DNA of 64,000 nt from Mariannaea sp. PMI_226 (GCA_024336345.1 JANFOG010000003.1:2238501-2302500), one strand, 5' to 3'; counted from the stretch's first letter, positions 9,627-23,700 are shown. The notes: generated from the letters alone by a model not told the origin. A program made the numbers and translations.

Positions 9627-12589
9627 TCATTCATCATGAGGTTCAACCCCCAAACCAGATCCCAGGTTCCCAAGGAGATTACTGAGTAGTTCAACAAATG
9701 GAGGCATCAGATCAATACGAACGGGGAAATTCTCCCGAAGTAGGTGCTGAGTGATCTTCAGGATCATATCGGAATTCGAGAGCGACTCGACGCCTGCGCT
9801 CTCGTCTCCGTTTGTCGTCAAGCCCGGGATGCCACGGTTAAACTGCAGAAATGCGCGCGATTCTCGTGATTCATCTCCATCAACCAGCACATACGTGGGT
9901 GCCATTTCCCGAGTATCTTTGTCGCGTTTCCTGCTATCCAGAGATTTCTTACGAGACGCCAGACCATACGCCCACAAGGTAAGAGATGCCCAGTAGACGG
10001 CAATGGCATTAAATCCATGTAGCGATGTTGCTGGCAATTTCCGGGCCCAATGAAATACTTGACCCGCATGCCACGCCGCATATCGAGAATCAGAACCAGG
10101 AAACCAAACCTCTTCAAGGTATTGAAGAGCTTGTCGATCTTCATCCTCCCCATTCTTTTCGGAAATTTTCTGCAAGTCATCGAGCGGCACGTGTAAAATC
10201 ATCATGAACAGCTCGGCAAGAAATATGAGTTGCGGTTTGGCCCTTCGCGAATCCTGTAGCTGGTTTACAAACTCGGCGATGCCTCGGTAAAGCTCCTGGT
10301 GCTGTGTTCTCAGCCACGAGGGTAACCTTGATTCGTTACGCCGATGATGTCCTCCGTGATTGTAGAACTTGACTGCATCACGGTACGACCAGATTTGGCC
10401 CCAGAATCCATAGAGAAGAGCGGTATAAGAAAGTTCGACATCAATGCTGCCTTCTAGCTCGTCCAGGATAGTTGTGCTCTGTGTCAATTCTGACATTCGA
10501 GGAATCCTGCCCTGGGTCGTAGGTCTTATCGACAGACTGAGATCTCGCCACTCTGTGGCCGATCTTGCCTTCCAAAGATCGCGGGAGGCAGGAGCGGTAA
10601 AGTCAAGTTCGTTAAATGACATTAGTGGGTTCTTGTACAGCCCAATCGAGGATTGAATGTCGTGGAAGAATAAACGCAATGCTAGCCTACAAGTTGGTCA
10701 GAAATGTGACGTATCAAGAGGTGTTAGGATTACACACCTTTTATGAGATTCCAGGGCAATAAACTGCCTCCATTTCGAATCGAGATCCTCAGCGGAGTCG
10801 GTCGCAGAAGGTTTCAGGGATGGAGAGTCGGAGGAAAAGGATGTTCCCGCAGATCGTCGAAGTATCTACCATTTCGTTAGTAAACAGCAGTACTTGGATG
10901 AACCTAAACATACTGTGAGCAGGAGTAGGGCGGAAGTTTCTGCTACTTCCATGTTACGATTAAATCCACTCCACTGCCCAATACCCAGGTGTAGCATCAT
11001 TGCTTGAAGGGTCATCAAGTCTCGGGCTTTGGAATTCGATGCTTGAACCTGATCGTCCAATGATTAGCGCTGATGTTTAGAGACATTGTACCACCAGAAC
11101 GTTCCTTCGATGGTGAGTAGCCTTAAACACATACTTTACTTGCGATAGCCAACCCTGTAACATCATTAAGGGCCAGGCCAAATTGCCAAATTATAGTAAC
11201 TGAGATATATGTAGCACCTGTTGAAACTATGGCAGCTAAAAGCTCTATGGTAGCGGATCCAGGGTCAAATGATGCCTCGTGAATCAGTGAATCGCACTTC
11301 CGCTCATCCTGGACGAAGTGTGTCTGTAGGAGGTAACTGAGAAGCTCCATGGATGGAAATGAGGGGACTCGCGGAGCAATTTGGTTATGAGATAAAACCA
11401 TGGCAAAGAGGCGGTCTCGCACAAGAGATTGATTTTGCAGTCTTATGTTGGCACTACCAGCTGATTTCTCCGATATTGAGGAGGGCAGGAAGGAGGGGGA
11501 CTCGTCGCCGAAGTTCGAAATTTCTGTGCCTCCGCGAATATGGCCAGCATCCTTCAAATCTGGCTCATAAATCCATGAGGATCTTTCAAAGGGTGTGTGA
11601 TTTCGGGAGGAATCTCGACCAGAACGACGAGGTGAACGCTTCGCTTTAACTGGTTTAAACGATTTTGCGCCTGGTTCGGCCGCATCTAATCGCGGAATTG
11701 GAAACCTACTATCAAGATCTATATTCCAGGGAAACTCGACATGCTGAAAAATGCTATGGGCTGGACCAAAATACATTGGATCCCTTGGGAAGGTTTTCAT
11801 GCTGGGTTTGCTGGTGAAGCCCGAACCTTGGTAGTCCACGCGTGAGTCGTGCGCTGAGCTATGAACGGTAGATGGCTTGTCCAAATGTTTGCCGTCACTG
11901 GTTGCGAGTCCTTGATTGTCCATACCTATGACAGAAATGACAGTTGATGTCTCAGAAGGTGACATGGCAGGCTGCGAGTCAGATGTGCGATATTGGTTGC
12001 TTCGCCGAGTGGGCATCTGGCAGGCTAGGTTTTTGCTTCTGCAGCGGCCACAAGGCTTCTGGTCCTCACACTTGGCCTTCGAAGCTGCGCAATTTAAGCA
12101 AGCTTCTGCAGCCCTGTCACTTCGCTTTATGAATGGGCGGTCTTTGGCGGCACCATCTCGATCGTGGGTAGTCTCATGCCTGGTAAGCAGGTCGGCGCGA
12201 TTGAAGCGCTTGGGACACCGGGAACATTGATACGGTCGGGCATTTTCGTGCGATCGCAAATGTCGAGTGAGATGATCAGCTCGCTCGTAAACACGGCGAC
12301 ATATGTGACACACATGAGATGGGGATGAAGCTGATGCGTTTGAGAGCTTGCGCTTGGCGGGCAACGAGGTCGATCCACTGCGAGATGCCGGCTGCGGAGG
12401 CTCCGGCGGCGCAGGTGGGGGAGGCTGCTGCTGCTGCTGCTGAAGGTCGTGTTGCAATTGCTGGAGGTATTGGCCTTGCTGGTTTTGATCCTGTGCGGGT
12501 GACGCAAGAGCAAAGAGGGAGGATAGGAGCATATCAGAACCGGCTGCATCGCACAATATGTCGATGCCATTTTGCTCGGTGCCGGCCAT
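9627..12589 (-). CDS. Zinc-finger transcription factor with C2H2 and Zn2Cys6 domains
   Basis: Four exons (11135-12589, 10914-11048, 10738-10865, 9627-10686) join in frame to encode 925 residues; introns are 11049-11134, 10866-10913 and 10687-10737. Residues 41-67 are Gln- and Pro-rich. Two C2H2 fingers follow: C94-X2-C97-X12-H-X3-H and C122-X2-C125-X12-H-X3-H. A Zn2Cys6 cluster lies at 164-190 (C-X2-C-X6-C-X5-C-X2-C-X6-C). The C-terminal half is the fungal transcription factor middle domain (PF04082 type), including the typical W-R-Q-F-I-A-L-E-S-H-K-R segment across the third splice. It should act in the nucleus as a DNA-binding regulator; targets cannot be told. The combination of both finger classes is a known but minority architecture in filamentous ascomycetes. 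The second intron has a good branch sequence (TTTACTAAC). Confidence 0.93.
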
Positions 12590-14404
12590 GCTGAAATAGC
12601 TTCCAATCGGGCTTGCAAATCAGGTTGTCACTAGGGCCGTCGCTAAGATGGTCAACAAGACCGCCGAATCGGGGTCAGTGTTTCCTGTATGAGGAATGGA
12701 TTTCGGAGCTTCGAGGGGCAGAATGCAACGTGGTTGGGATGCCGGAGTCCGTGGAACGAGGCTCGATATGGCCGGGACACGGACACACTGGAGTGTGGAC
12801 AAGGCACGAACGTTGTCAATACAGTGTGGCTCGGAAAATGGGGGCGGGGGAAACGTGGAGGGAAGGGGCGACCGATTGTGGGATCCCTGGACAGAGACTA
12901 ACCAATCGTGGACCAAAGAGCTTCCAGATCACGCTAGACCTATAGAAGCAGATAATGGGGCCGAAGGATATGTCCTCTCCAAATCGCCTCGATGATTGTG
13001 AGTCGTCAGGTAAGGCGCCCGGGCACCGGATCCGAGACCCATGTCAGCATCGGAGGAAGACATTCCAGACCTTCTCGGCCCGGATCCCGTCACTCCCCGT
13101 GACTCCGGAGCCTGCTTAGACGCCTCACTCCATGATACGGGCGCGCACGGATAAGTGGGACTGTCAGTTCAAATGCATCAATTATCGTCGAGAACCAGTT
13201 CGACTCATTGCGGGACAGTCAGCGGCCCTGCGTAATTGGGGGCTTGGACCAAGCACTTTGGGTGAGGCTTTGTCAGCTCAGTGAGACTTTGAGAACTGAT
13301 ATCTTACAGTTCGAGTTCATCATCAGGTGTAATGTCTTGTGGTCACAGAACCGCTTCCCCGATCTGACCTTCTCACGACAAGGTACGTTGTAGGTGAGGC
13401 AGGCAGAACTTAACAGCTACGTACAGTCAGGTGCTCAGAAAGCTATGATACCTAAGGTTGAGTAGGTAGTCTTACGAGGCATGACGCCATGCATACCATA
13501 AGACAAACCCCTTTAGGGCCATGGAAGCCTCCCTTGTGCATAGTCATACCCTTACAAATGCAATAGCTTTGACCGTCCACCAACCACGGTTCCCCATCAG
13601 GCCTAGATGCCGTTACGTTTCCTCTTTTCCGTTCGCCGTTGCTGCGGCTGTGGCTGCCCTGGGTCTTGCCCAAACTACCGGGAACCAGTCACAACACAAT
13701 ACTCCACCAGGAATGGTGTGGCCTCAGGTAATGATGTAAGATATTCAGAATCCTAAGATACAGTTTGACCAAGTAACTTCTATAACCACAGAGAGGCCCA
13801 GCCATCTATTATTCCTTTGGCCATCCAGTCGTAATCTGATCCATCAATTTCTACTGTCTCAGTAACATCCGTCTTTGCGAGCTGCCATCGAACAATGGCG
13901 TTTTTCTAGCTTATTCCCGTTTGGCACGCAACACCAATTTGGTCTTCCATATTGCCAGATATTTCAAGACATTGTGCCTGGACAGTGGCGTTTCTGGAGG
14001 GCTGTCCTCCACTTTTGGTCGCCCAGACATGCCATACTCTTATTAGTGGGCGGCCACAGACCGCAAGGCACGCGCATCGTTTCTATAAGAGCCTCGTCAA
14101 GAAGCCGATACCCTGCTCTCCAAGACCATAAAAAAACCGTCTTCTCATGATATCAAAGAAGCTGATCATATTTTTTGCCATACGCCCAGTATTTCCTGTT
14201 TCTGATACCCCGCGCAGCAACCCGGTAATTCTGGCCTGCAGACACTTTTCTTTCCTTCAAGGTCGCATTTTCTCCATGAAAAAGCTATGACCATGTCCCA
14301 TGATGTATTGGATCTTCGCTTATTCCATCTTGTGCGTGGGTGCTGCGTGTGTGTGTGTGTCACAAGTATTGGGTAAAGTCCGTTTCTATTTTCGTGACTG
14401 TCAT
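12590..14404. other. Upstream region of the transcription factor gene
   Basis: No gene is supported. GC-rich sequence at about 13005-13115 holds two CCGGATCC words and several CGG/CCG triplets, which could be Zn2Cys6 sites, but this is not specific. Short open frames at 13521 and 13875 lack protein-like composition. Confidence 0.45.
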
Positions 14405-14755
14405 TCAGTGGAAGTTCCCTCTGTAGCAAACAGAGTCGTCGATAAAGTGCTTGTTTTCGTTTTCAACGGCTGTTCCGCAGTAGCCACAGGCACGGCCTGG
14501 GAGAACCCAACTCTCTCTGCCAGAAATAAGGCATGTTGGACAACGAACTCCAGGTGAGCCATGCGACGGGACAGGACGACTGAACAGCTTTACCGTGCTG
14601 AACTTGTGAATACCTGCGTCTGAAGCAGGGCCAGAAGCGTCAACGTAGCTGAAGGGCGCAGGGCAGATAGGACACTCGAGCATGAGGTGGTCATCTCCCA
14701 AAACACAAGTCCAGCAAGGCGGCGGCGCTGGTAAAGTATACTGAGGCAGAGCCAT
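14405..14755 (-). CDS. Small cysteine-rich, zinc-ribbon-like hypothetical protein
   Basis: This is an intronless frame of 116 residues starting MALPQYTLPAPPPC. It has four CxxC knuckles in order: CWTC (14-17), CPIC (31-34), CPTC and CGYC, spaced so that they could form two zinc ribbons or one treble-clef-like unit. There is no signal peptide, no membrane segment and only a short Pro-rich head. I recognise no named family; similar small CxxC proteins in fungi are often RING- or ribbon-like and of unknown role. It stands alone at the edge of the gene-poor tract. Regular CxxC spacing and a good start support a real gene, but homology was not tested. Confidence 0.5.
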   Translation of the reverse strand: MALPQYTLPAPPPCWTCVLGDDHLMLECPICPAPFSYVDASGPASDAGIHKFSTVKLFSRPVPSHGSPGVRCPTCLISGRESWVLPGRACGYCGTAVENENKHFIDDSVCYRGNFH

Positions 14756-17700
14756 GGTGAAAGTCGTTTCATGTACGTCAACAGAGAGCAGTTGCTGATG
14801 CCGTTGGAAGAGAGGTTGAGTTTGTTTGGAACAAAGAGGTCAATGATGCTATGGAAACTCTCGAGCATCGATGGAGTACTGTAAGAATTGTGATGACCAT
14901 GATGCAAATTAGCCCAAAACCTCGAGGGCAGACCGGGGATTTATGGTTGTGGGAAGGGAGAAAGCTTGGAAGCTTGGGGATGGGGGGAGCTGTATGACAT
15001 TGTCGTTCTACGACGGCTTTTGGCCGGGAAGGGAGGAGAAGCTAAAGAGACGAAGAAGGGTACAAAAGCCAGCTCCAAACGTACCCTGCACGTAGGTTAT
15101 TGTGGGCTTTCGAGTCAATCTAATCGTCGTATGTGGCCCTGCTGAGGCTTGCTAAGTGCCGGCGGTGGCGGCAGCACCAGACCTATCATATCTTGCTTTG
15201 TGAGACTTCTATTGCTCATTTCTTGCTAGGTACCCAGGTAGGAAACTTTGTGGTGTCCGCCTTTTGGGTGTGGACCGCAAGTTCGGGCGGCGGGTCTTAT
15301 TTTTGGCCCTTCTATTAGCTTCATCGAAAAGGTGCCCAGCATGTTGCTTGCTCTCACAAGTTGGGAGGATAGGATAGGCCGAGAGAGGGGGGGTGGGCAA
15401 GGTGCACAAGTATACGTGAGCGTATCCAGAGATGCTAATCAGGTCTACACACGTTTCTGGCTTCGTATTTTATTGGTCTCTCTCTCTCTCTCTCTCTTTT
15501 TTTTTTTCTTTTCAAGAAAGCGCTCTCTGCCGGCGAACTCATGAGACAAGCCCGGGCCGGATGTTATGGAGGGGGGTCGCCCAAAGCAGGCTGGTGGGTG
15601 AGGAGAGCGCAGCGTTGATTGGTAATTATCTACGTAGGTCGTCTGCAGGTGATTGTGAGCCTTGCCCATGGCAGCAGACGCAGGCGCAGGCGCAGGCGCA
15701 GAAACTTGCTGGCACCCAAGCATAGCGAAAATGAAAAAGACAAATACAATAATAAAAAGAAAAGAGATTCTGCCAAATGATGTGCGGTGCCTCCATAAAG
15801 TACCTTACATACTTTAAGGGCAGCACCGGTAATTACTCCGTACCATAGTACTTTGCAGGGCACTTTGTTAGGATGCTCCGACTCCATCTGCTTTCTGCCA
15901 TTGAGACTACTTCGCATTTGCTTCAAGCCAAAAAGCTGCTGAGCTATTAAGTCGATTGCTTACGCGTACGGTATGCAATCCTTTGATGAATCATGGCCAG
16001 CTTGACAGGGTCTAAGGCTTGGTGGGAGAAATGCTTAGTTTTCCTTTCCGTCCCATTCCCAAAGGCGCAATGACGAGCCCTGCCAGCATTAACCCCCGTA
16101 GTCGTAGTCGCGGAAGGGCACCGGCGCCTTGGGATGACGGCACCCCAAAAAGGCCAGCATGAGGCCCCTCCACGGTATTTTACCCACCACCCCCTTACCC
16201 CCCCTTGAGGATCGCTGATGCATCGCCGCATCGGTCAATCTCACCGATTTGCAGTGCTACGGTGCGGTACTACTGTACGTATGTATATGTACAGCACCAG
16301 CCGGAGATGAAGGCTCCACACTCACGCCTCCGCCCTTTCGTGTCCATCCTGTTGGTGATGCTCTTATTATTCGTAGCTAATCAGCTAGCAAATTAGCTCT
16401 TTTACCAGCTGTATCGCGCTGCGCCGTTTTGGTCCAAGGCTCGATCGACGTTGGAGTCGACAAAGACTCGACAAGGGCCCCGAAAGTTGTCGGATCTGAG
16501 AGAGTTTCAGAAATCTCCATAATCGAGACGCCATCCAACGGCCCGCAACGCCTTAACCGCTCCAAACAAGTCGCCATGGAGCCCCTGGGTTCGCTGCTGT
16601 TGTAGCTGTCGTAGCTGTCGTAGCGACAGTTGATCAGTTTCAGCCTTCCCAATGACGTTGTATAGTCACTGGACCTTGTGAAGAGACAAGGTAAATCATG
16701 CCGCGTGACCAAAGGGCTGACTTGGGCGGAATAGTGGGCAGTTTATTCCGCACCCACGTTACAACCACGTTCACTATCATAGCACTCTGGGGAGACGGAG
16801 GGGGAGACGGAGGGGGAGGAAGGGCATGTTTAAGGGCTAGACAATGATTCTCCTGTATTCACTTTGATCTCGGAATCAAATTATCCGAACACTAAAAAGT
16901 CAATTGCCTTCCTCCAATAGGCCTGGAGCGGTTCCTGGGCCCTGTTATGGACCCTGAACCACAGCCGAGCTCGCGACTGGGTCAATCATCGTTTTCTTTC
17001 TTGCTCGCGCGGTTTGATAGGCTCCCGCCAACATGGGATCGTCCATGGTCCGGATTGGCGGTCCCAAGTTACTCTGAACAGCATTGTACCCTACGTAGCA
17101 AAGATCGGGTCAACCTATCGGTAATATGTGACCCGAGGTGAAGCACAGAGTTGCTTGGGGGAGGGGGGGACCCTGGGAGGCGGAGGGGGTGCAGATAGTC
17201 AATGATTATTCTGTGGGTTGTTTCTCAACCATAGCCAAAGCTGGTTTTTTGTGTCTTCCAGTACGTGCATCCTTTTGACGATTCAACGTTTAGATGCTAG
17301 AGTAAAAAGTAATCGATATTCATACACGTACGTAATGGGCTGGTAGGCAAATGGTTACGCAGGTCGCATCCCACCCCCCTTGTGATCATAGGACCAAGCT
17401 TGGGCGATTTCTGAGCCTTCGAAAGTAGGACAGAAAACGACCGATATAATAAAAATCTACGCTCCAATGATACCATCCCGTGACAAGCTCCGGTGGCCTT
17501 CCGTGAGACATTCGGAGCTTTTACGTGAGTTCCTACCTTTATGTTGAATGTCTTATCTAGGTTGACCTACCTCAATACTGTCGCTCTCGTGTTCCTCTGT
17601 TTTGCTTGAGAATGTGTACACGCCAATAGAGCATACAAGCCGCAAATACCTCCGATTGTGTCGAACAACTCTCGGCAACTCGGGAATATGGCAAATAGTT

Positions 17701-20700
17701 CAACACGTCGTGGAGCAAGGAGGCCCGACTTTGGCTTTCTTTGACCGTAAGCCAGGTCCCATGATGCAGACCTCGATGCTGCGTGCTGACCAGAGTTGGT
17801 AAGCTGGTGAGAGCGCCCTCAGCGAACTTCATCTACATTCCTATCTTAGGTTGGTATGCAGTTCGGGGAGGGGTTTGCCCATTTCATTGTCAGACATTTG
17901 CACGGTAAGATCACAGCTTGTGTTAGTTCCCGTGTGGCGGGTAGATCTTGGCGGATGGAGGATGCAACTCGGACGGAGGTAGGTAGATACGTAAGAAGAA
18001 TCAGGGAGCTCATTTGAGTTGCCAGCTTACTTCGTGTCACGGCTTATCATAGTTGACTCATTTGCGGGCAACTCTTGTCTTACCGCCATGTCCTGCGTGT
18101 CTTGTTCCTGGCTTTTTTTTTTTTTTTTTTTGTTTCCCTCCATATGTCCAGTCAGTACGACCTGGAGGCACATGCTCATTTTGCCAGGCTGGCAGGCGTC
18201 CAGGTTACCCAACTTGTTACATGCCTAGATAGGCACTGTGTCGTGGGCATGTAAGGCATGGAAGGCCAGTAAGATACCTGTAAGGTTACCTAAGGTAGGT
18301 GATGGCGTATCTTCAACTTACACCCTCCTCCTTCCGCTGGCCCTACGTCACTCCACGCCCGTTGCATCACGTCACATCGTGCCCCTCGCCCCTCCCCAAA
18401 ATCCATTTCTGCTTCTCCTCAACTTTATCATGATAATCGACGTTGCATTGACATCTGCACGTAAATTTGTCAACTCCAACTTCATCTCTTCCCCAGTACC
18501 CACTGTGCCACTTTACCATCAGCTCGAATCTCCGCCACCCTTCGACCTTTTGGCCAGTCAGATCTTTATACGCCCGGAAGGGACTGACACAACAAATTTC
18601 CAGATTCTTTTCGAGACACCCCTGCCGCACTCAACGCCCGCTTGACCCGCTGACCGTCTCCAAACTCTCAATGCTTACTGGACCTCCCCTGAGCTCCCGC
18701 ATATCGATACCAACCCTTGCTGCCTCATTGCCGCCCAAGGGATGCTGGGTATCAACTTGCTTTTTTGCTCACCGGGCCCCAGCACGTTCCTAGACACGCA
18801 CCTGGCATGACGCCATAATCTTTTCGGCGAGAGCTCTCTGTGCACAAGTGACATATTGTCTCCTGTGCCAGCGGGATTCGCGGCCCCCAAAACGACGGAG
18901 GGCGCCAAGCCAGCCTTCTTTCCGTTGATAGCGCCGCTCTTCTCGGCAGCTTGGGCAGAGGCGATCTGGTAACCCCTCCTGGTCTCCCTCCCGGTAGGGA
19001 AGTTATTGTCCTAGCCAGCTACATGTCCTTCCTGATTTCATTGACTACTTTGTTGAAATTTTTGGATGCTGCAACATTCGTTTACGTTTTCGCGCCTGAG
19101 ACTTGCCCGGGTAGGAAAAAGGTTAGTGCTGCACCGGACAGAACCTGAAGTACAGTTCGCTGCATAGGGCACAGATACTGGATAAAGAGGATACAACTCC
19201 AACGGTTGTCCTGCTCGAGGAATCGCTAATGGATGCCTCTTGGGTTTCTCGATTCCTGGCCGATCCCAGTGAGATATCCACATCATGGCAATCGAGGCAC
19301 CGGCTAAGTTTCTTTGTTTTCGGTGCATTCTACCCTTCGTCCCGGGTCGCCACTGTTTACAGTATTTAGGTGGGCTTAATTTTGTGTCGCCAATCCTGTG
19401 CATCAACCCCCCCCCCCCCCAATACTTGTATGTTGCGGCCATGATTCACGACACCAGGCAACCCTTCTCCACTGGGCATGCGGGCCAAGCCTCGGCCTAC
19501 TTGAGCTAATGTACGGTATCTAGGTAGTGGGGTGACTGACAACGAGAAGCTGCATGAGCCCTATCCACCGTCCAAATTATCGACTAGTTCATCTCGTTCG
19601 TTTACGAAACAGAATTCGGTCTCTTCAAATATCCCGCTCTTTCGTTCGGGCCGTTGTAGTAATCTATGATCGACGACTCGCCCTCGGTAACACATGACTC
19701 GTTACATGCATCTGTCAGATCTTTTCCTAAACGATATTTCTACTCTACCCATTCCTTCAAGTCGACAAGACCGCCTTTTGTCTGCTTAAATCTAATAGGC
19801 GAAGGCTTCAATTTTGAATGTACGATAGGGTACAGATGATAACATACCAAGCTCAACACAACAACAGAACAATCCTGGGTGTGTTTTGGGTCTCGTTTTA
19901 CCATATACTATCTCTCAGGGGTAAGCTAAACCCGGGGGTCATGTATAGCATCAAAGCTACAGGTTATTCAACTTGAGCTGTCTTGACAACTGAAATACGT
20001 GCCCTTTCAGTGTGCCCTTTCAGTGTGTAAACTCTGGTGAGTTACGTGGTACCAAAAGCGGTTAGTATTTTTTTTTTTGGAAGATACCTGACAAGGGGGT
20101 TTTGCTTATGTATGTAAGTAACCACAGTAGTTTTTCGCTTGATAACTTGATCAGCGAGAAATCCATTGATTGGCGGGAAACTCCGATCAGCCCTTGGGTA
20201 TTTCTTGGTTGACTACACCCCTATGTACTGCACTGGACAAAAGCAAGTATTTGGCATGCATGGTCTAATTTCAACACTGGAGATGCACAAGCAAGGCCTA
20301 TTCCCTGTGATCCTGCAATGCATACAAATTAGCATCCTCGAACGGGTTGGCGCGTCCCAATGGAAGGCAGCTAAACGAATAGTGACTGGCTGGAAGGAAA
20401 CGGGTCACGTCTCATCCTCACTTCCCTACCAGCTGACGAAGTATACTTACAGTAGCTTAGTTGTTGAACCAGGTGGCCACCAATGAGCAGCATGCAAGCT
20501 AAAATTACTACCTCCATATACTGTACTGCACTATTACATGTATGTGTACCTACGGTATTGCGTCTCCAACTCTCTAGCTAGTTTTCGGCAATACGATCTT
20601 AGTATAGGTCTGGTGAATTACGGTCTTTTTTGTCAGTTACTCTTCCTCCTTATCCTTACTTGATTACTTTCATACCTGCTTAGCTAACTAGTTGTTACGA

Positions 20701-23700
20701 TTTTTGTCCTGAAACTGTAATGCTCCCATCGCACCGTCAGCCCCCAACTGGAATCTCTTCTCGATCAGCCCGCAATGTAACGGCCGGGACTTTTACCCCA
20801 GTAATGCTAGATTGCACTGAGACCCGAGGCATCTGCCACATGAGAAATGCGCATACACATCATACGAAATGAAACAGGGACAAACTATAGTAGTCTGTTA
20901 CCAGCCTACAGTATCACAGTACAGTAGTGACTACAACTAGGCAGGGTCTAAGTCCAAGGCTCAGCCATAGCTGTACGTCTGGCGTGCCTTGTAGTATGGA
21001 TGGATATCTGCGAGATCATTAGCGGCATTCACCTCCAGTACTGTATCCGCTTCAAGTCTTGCCAGCAACCCCCCAAATTCGTCTTTTGAGGGGGGGGAGG
21101 GGGAACCCCCCCTCCTGGCGCCAATTAGGATGAATAGACGACCCTCCTGCATAGTTGCATCTCGTTTTGCCGGGATGGTGTGGTAGTAGGTACGTTATAT
21201 TAAGCAGGTATTAAGACGGAGAAAAGGCTTGTGGATATAGCCCATATTCTCCAAAGGCGGAATCTCAATACGACATTCGAAGGCGCAAAACGCGTCAAAA
21301 GTCTTCGGTAGAAGCTCGCAAATGCTGACCCCACAGCCCAGCATCGTCACGGGACCATCTTCACACCTGTCTTTAGTTCACACCTGGATTTCGCAGCCAC
21401 ACATGTGTCTATCTGCGTATGGCCCTTCTACTTAGCTTTTGTCGAGACCACTGCTTCCGCGCCCAACCAGGCCAGGGGCCGCATTCTAGCGCAACGGAGA
21501 TAGTACGTAGTTACAAGTTATTCTCTCTCTTTTCTATTGAAGAAACAGTTTTGGAGTATTAGATGCTGTTAGTGCGCTAACAGAGAGTCTTTCATGTCAG
21601 CTCAATGTATTGTTACCTATTCCTTAGTCGACTGTTGCCAATCGTTTACACGAATTCTGACGTATAGCTCTTACACAATTGCAAGGAAAGAGGAATCATT
21701 CAGAGCCATGTTTTGCTATCGTTGAACCCCACATCACTGACCTCCAGTTGGTCGATCCGAAATACTCTAATACCTCAGTCGGTATCGGTATTTTCAATCT
21801 GAATCGATGAGTGGCGAAGCAAAACGGCAGATGAGATTTATTTGGCCGCTTTCACTTCTTTCAGAGACGAGAGCTCCATAGGGGTGTGAGGACTGAGCGA
21901 CGACAAAGAAGCAAGCAAACGATAGACGCGATACTGTTTCGCTGAAGCAGTTAGTATGAAATGACGTACTCATGGCAACCCGGCATCTGACACGCCAACG
22001 AGATCGGGCAGATTTTAGAACATGCCGTGGTAGATCATGACACTGAAAGCGGCTCTCCCCGAAGCCTTGGCATGCTGTGCCTGGATAATCATTTTATCTA
22101 TGGTAGTAATAACAAGGCGGGGAGACGATCAAAGATCTATCTCGATGGGGCCTGATACTCCCAACTCACTCATAATCGATCGAATAGGGAGCACATTAGA
22201 GCCAACATTGTTGAGACATGACGCCTAACTAGGACTATACTAAACCAGCCTTTGCCAAACTAACATAAGAGAGTACCATCAACGACGCCACTCCTATAAA
22301 TATATCTCCTCGGAAGAAGAGAGACAAAATAGGCTACCTGGACGCTGGCGGCTAAACTATGATAAGACAATGTAACGCCCACGATAATTGTTAAGGAACA
22401 ATCAACGAAGTTACGTACAATTCCCCAGCGAAAGCAAAGCACAGTGGCCGCCGATGCTCTAGAACCAACCAAACGGCCAACCACCCCCCCCTCTCTCTCC
22501 CGGCAGCTAAAATCCACCAGTGTTCCAACCGTCGAGTGGTGCTCCGTCGACGGGGCGGATAGAAACATGCGGGCCGAAGAGCTACATAAAGGCCCGCGTA
22601 TCAGCATCTGCACAAACTGACTATCACTCCGCTGGTAATAGATCGCCAAAAGGGAGAGAGCCACGTTTCCAAGTCTCTAGCCCACCAGTGAAGGGAAATA
22701 CTCAGAGATCACGAGGAACGTACAGACGAAGTCATCGTCATCCTAGTCACCACCATTGCATTGTAAGCTTGACGTTCCAAAAGCCCAGGCAACCCATCAA
22801 GGCGCAAGCTTTTTGTACTTACGGAGTAATCATATCCATGGCTTCGGGGCCATTCACCAGGCTTGTTTCGGCCCTACAATATGACTTGAGGCATTTTAAA
22901 ATTCAAGCCACCGAGGCTTTAGCTGGGTGGCGAAAATGACCGATGGTCATCAGCATTACCTCTAGGCTGGATGTATCCTAGGTGCCGCAATCAAGTGTAT
23001 GGAGTTCAGACGGCCTTGAGAGATGATGTCTGACAAGCAGCGTCGTTATCGGTTAGGCTTGAACATCCAATCAGAGAGGAATCCTTTTTCATTTTTTTTT
23101 CTTTTCTTTTCATTTTTTCCCCCCAACTCGCCGGTGATGAAGTAAATAGGTAGGGTGTTGGTAGCCTTGGCTTATCCATCCGTATGTCGTGAATGGCGTC
23201 ATATTAAAAAGCAAGCGATTTCCTCCCTCTCTTTTCGCAGGTATCGTCATAATATCGCAAAAAAATGACAAGCAAGTCATTCTAACAGAGACAATCTTTC
23301 CAAGATTTCCAGCCCTGGCTGGGGCTGAGATATCAGCCCGTGCAAGATGTTGTCGATCCCATATTTCGAGGCCGCCGGTTTGCTGGACACATATGCACGT
23401 CGCGAACTAATGTAATCACAAGATCCAACCGCGAAGTTCCGAATTTACCGTCTGGACTGAAAAACACCAAGGTTCCCAAGTGTCCCTTGTGGCCCTCGAA
23501 GCAAATGACTAAAGTCATCGACCGGACCATCAGCAAGCCGAAGTAAAGAAAAAGCAATGTACCATGAGGGGCCGTGGAACCAACCACTCAGTGTACTGCA
23601 TCCGTACGGTAGCAAAGAACCTCGGGGGTTCCCACTCGAAAATGAGATCACACCTCTCTGTCTGAACGACTAGCCCCCTCTTTCGCCCCCTTGTCTAGGC

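Noticed and set aside
12127..12618. 163-codon minus-strand frame
   Set aside because: It is a shadow of the transcription factor exon in another frame; the zinc fingers are only in the chosen frame.
20166..20486. 106-codon plus-strand frame in the gene-poor tract
   Set aside because: It has no domain, no splice context and no promoter-like leader, and its composition looks random.
22520..22939. 139-codon plus-strand frame
   Set aside because: It shows no recognisable motif and overlaps an equally long minus-strand frame, as expected by chance.
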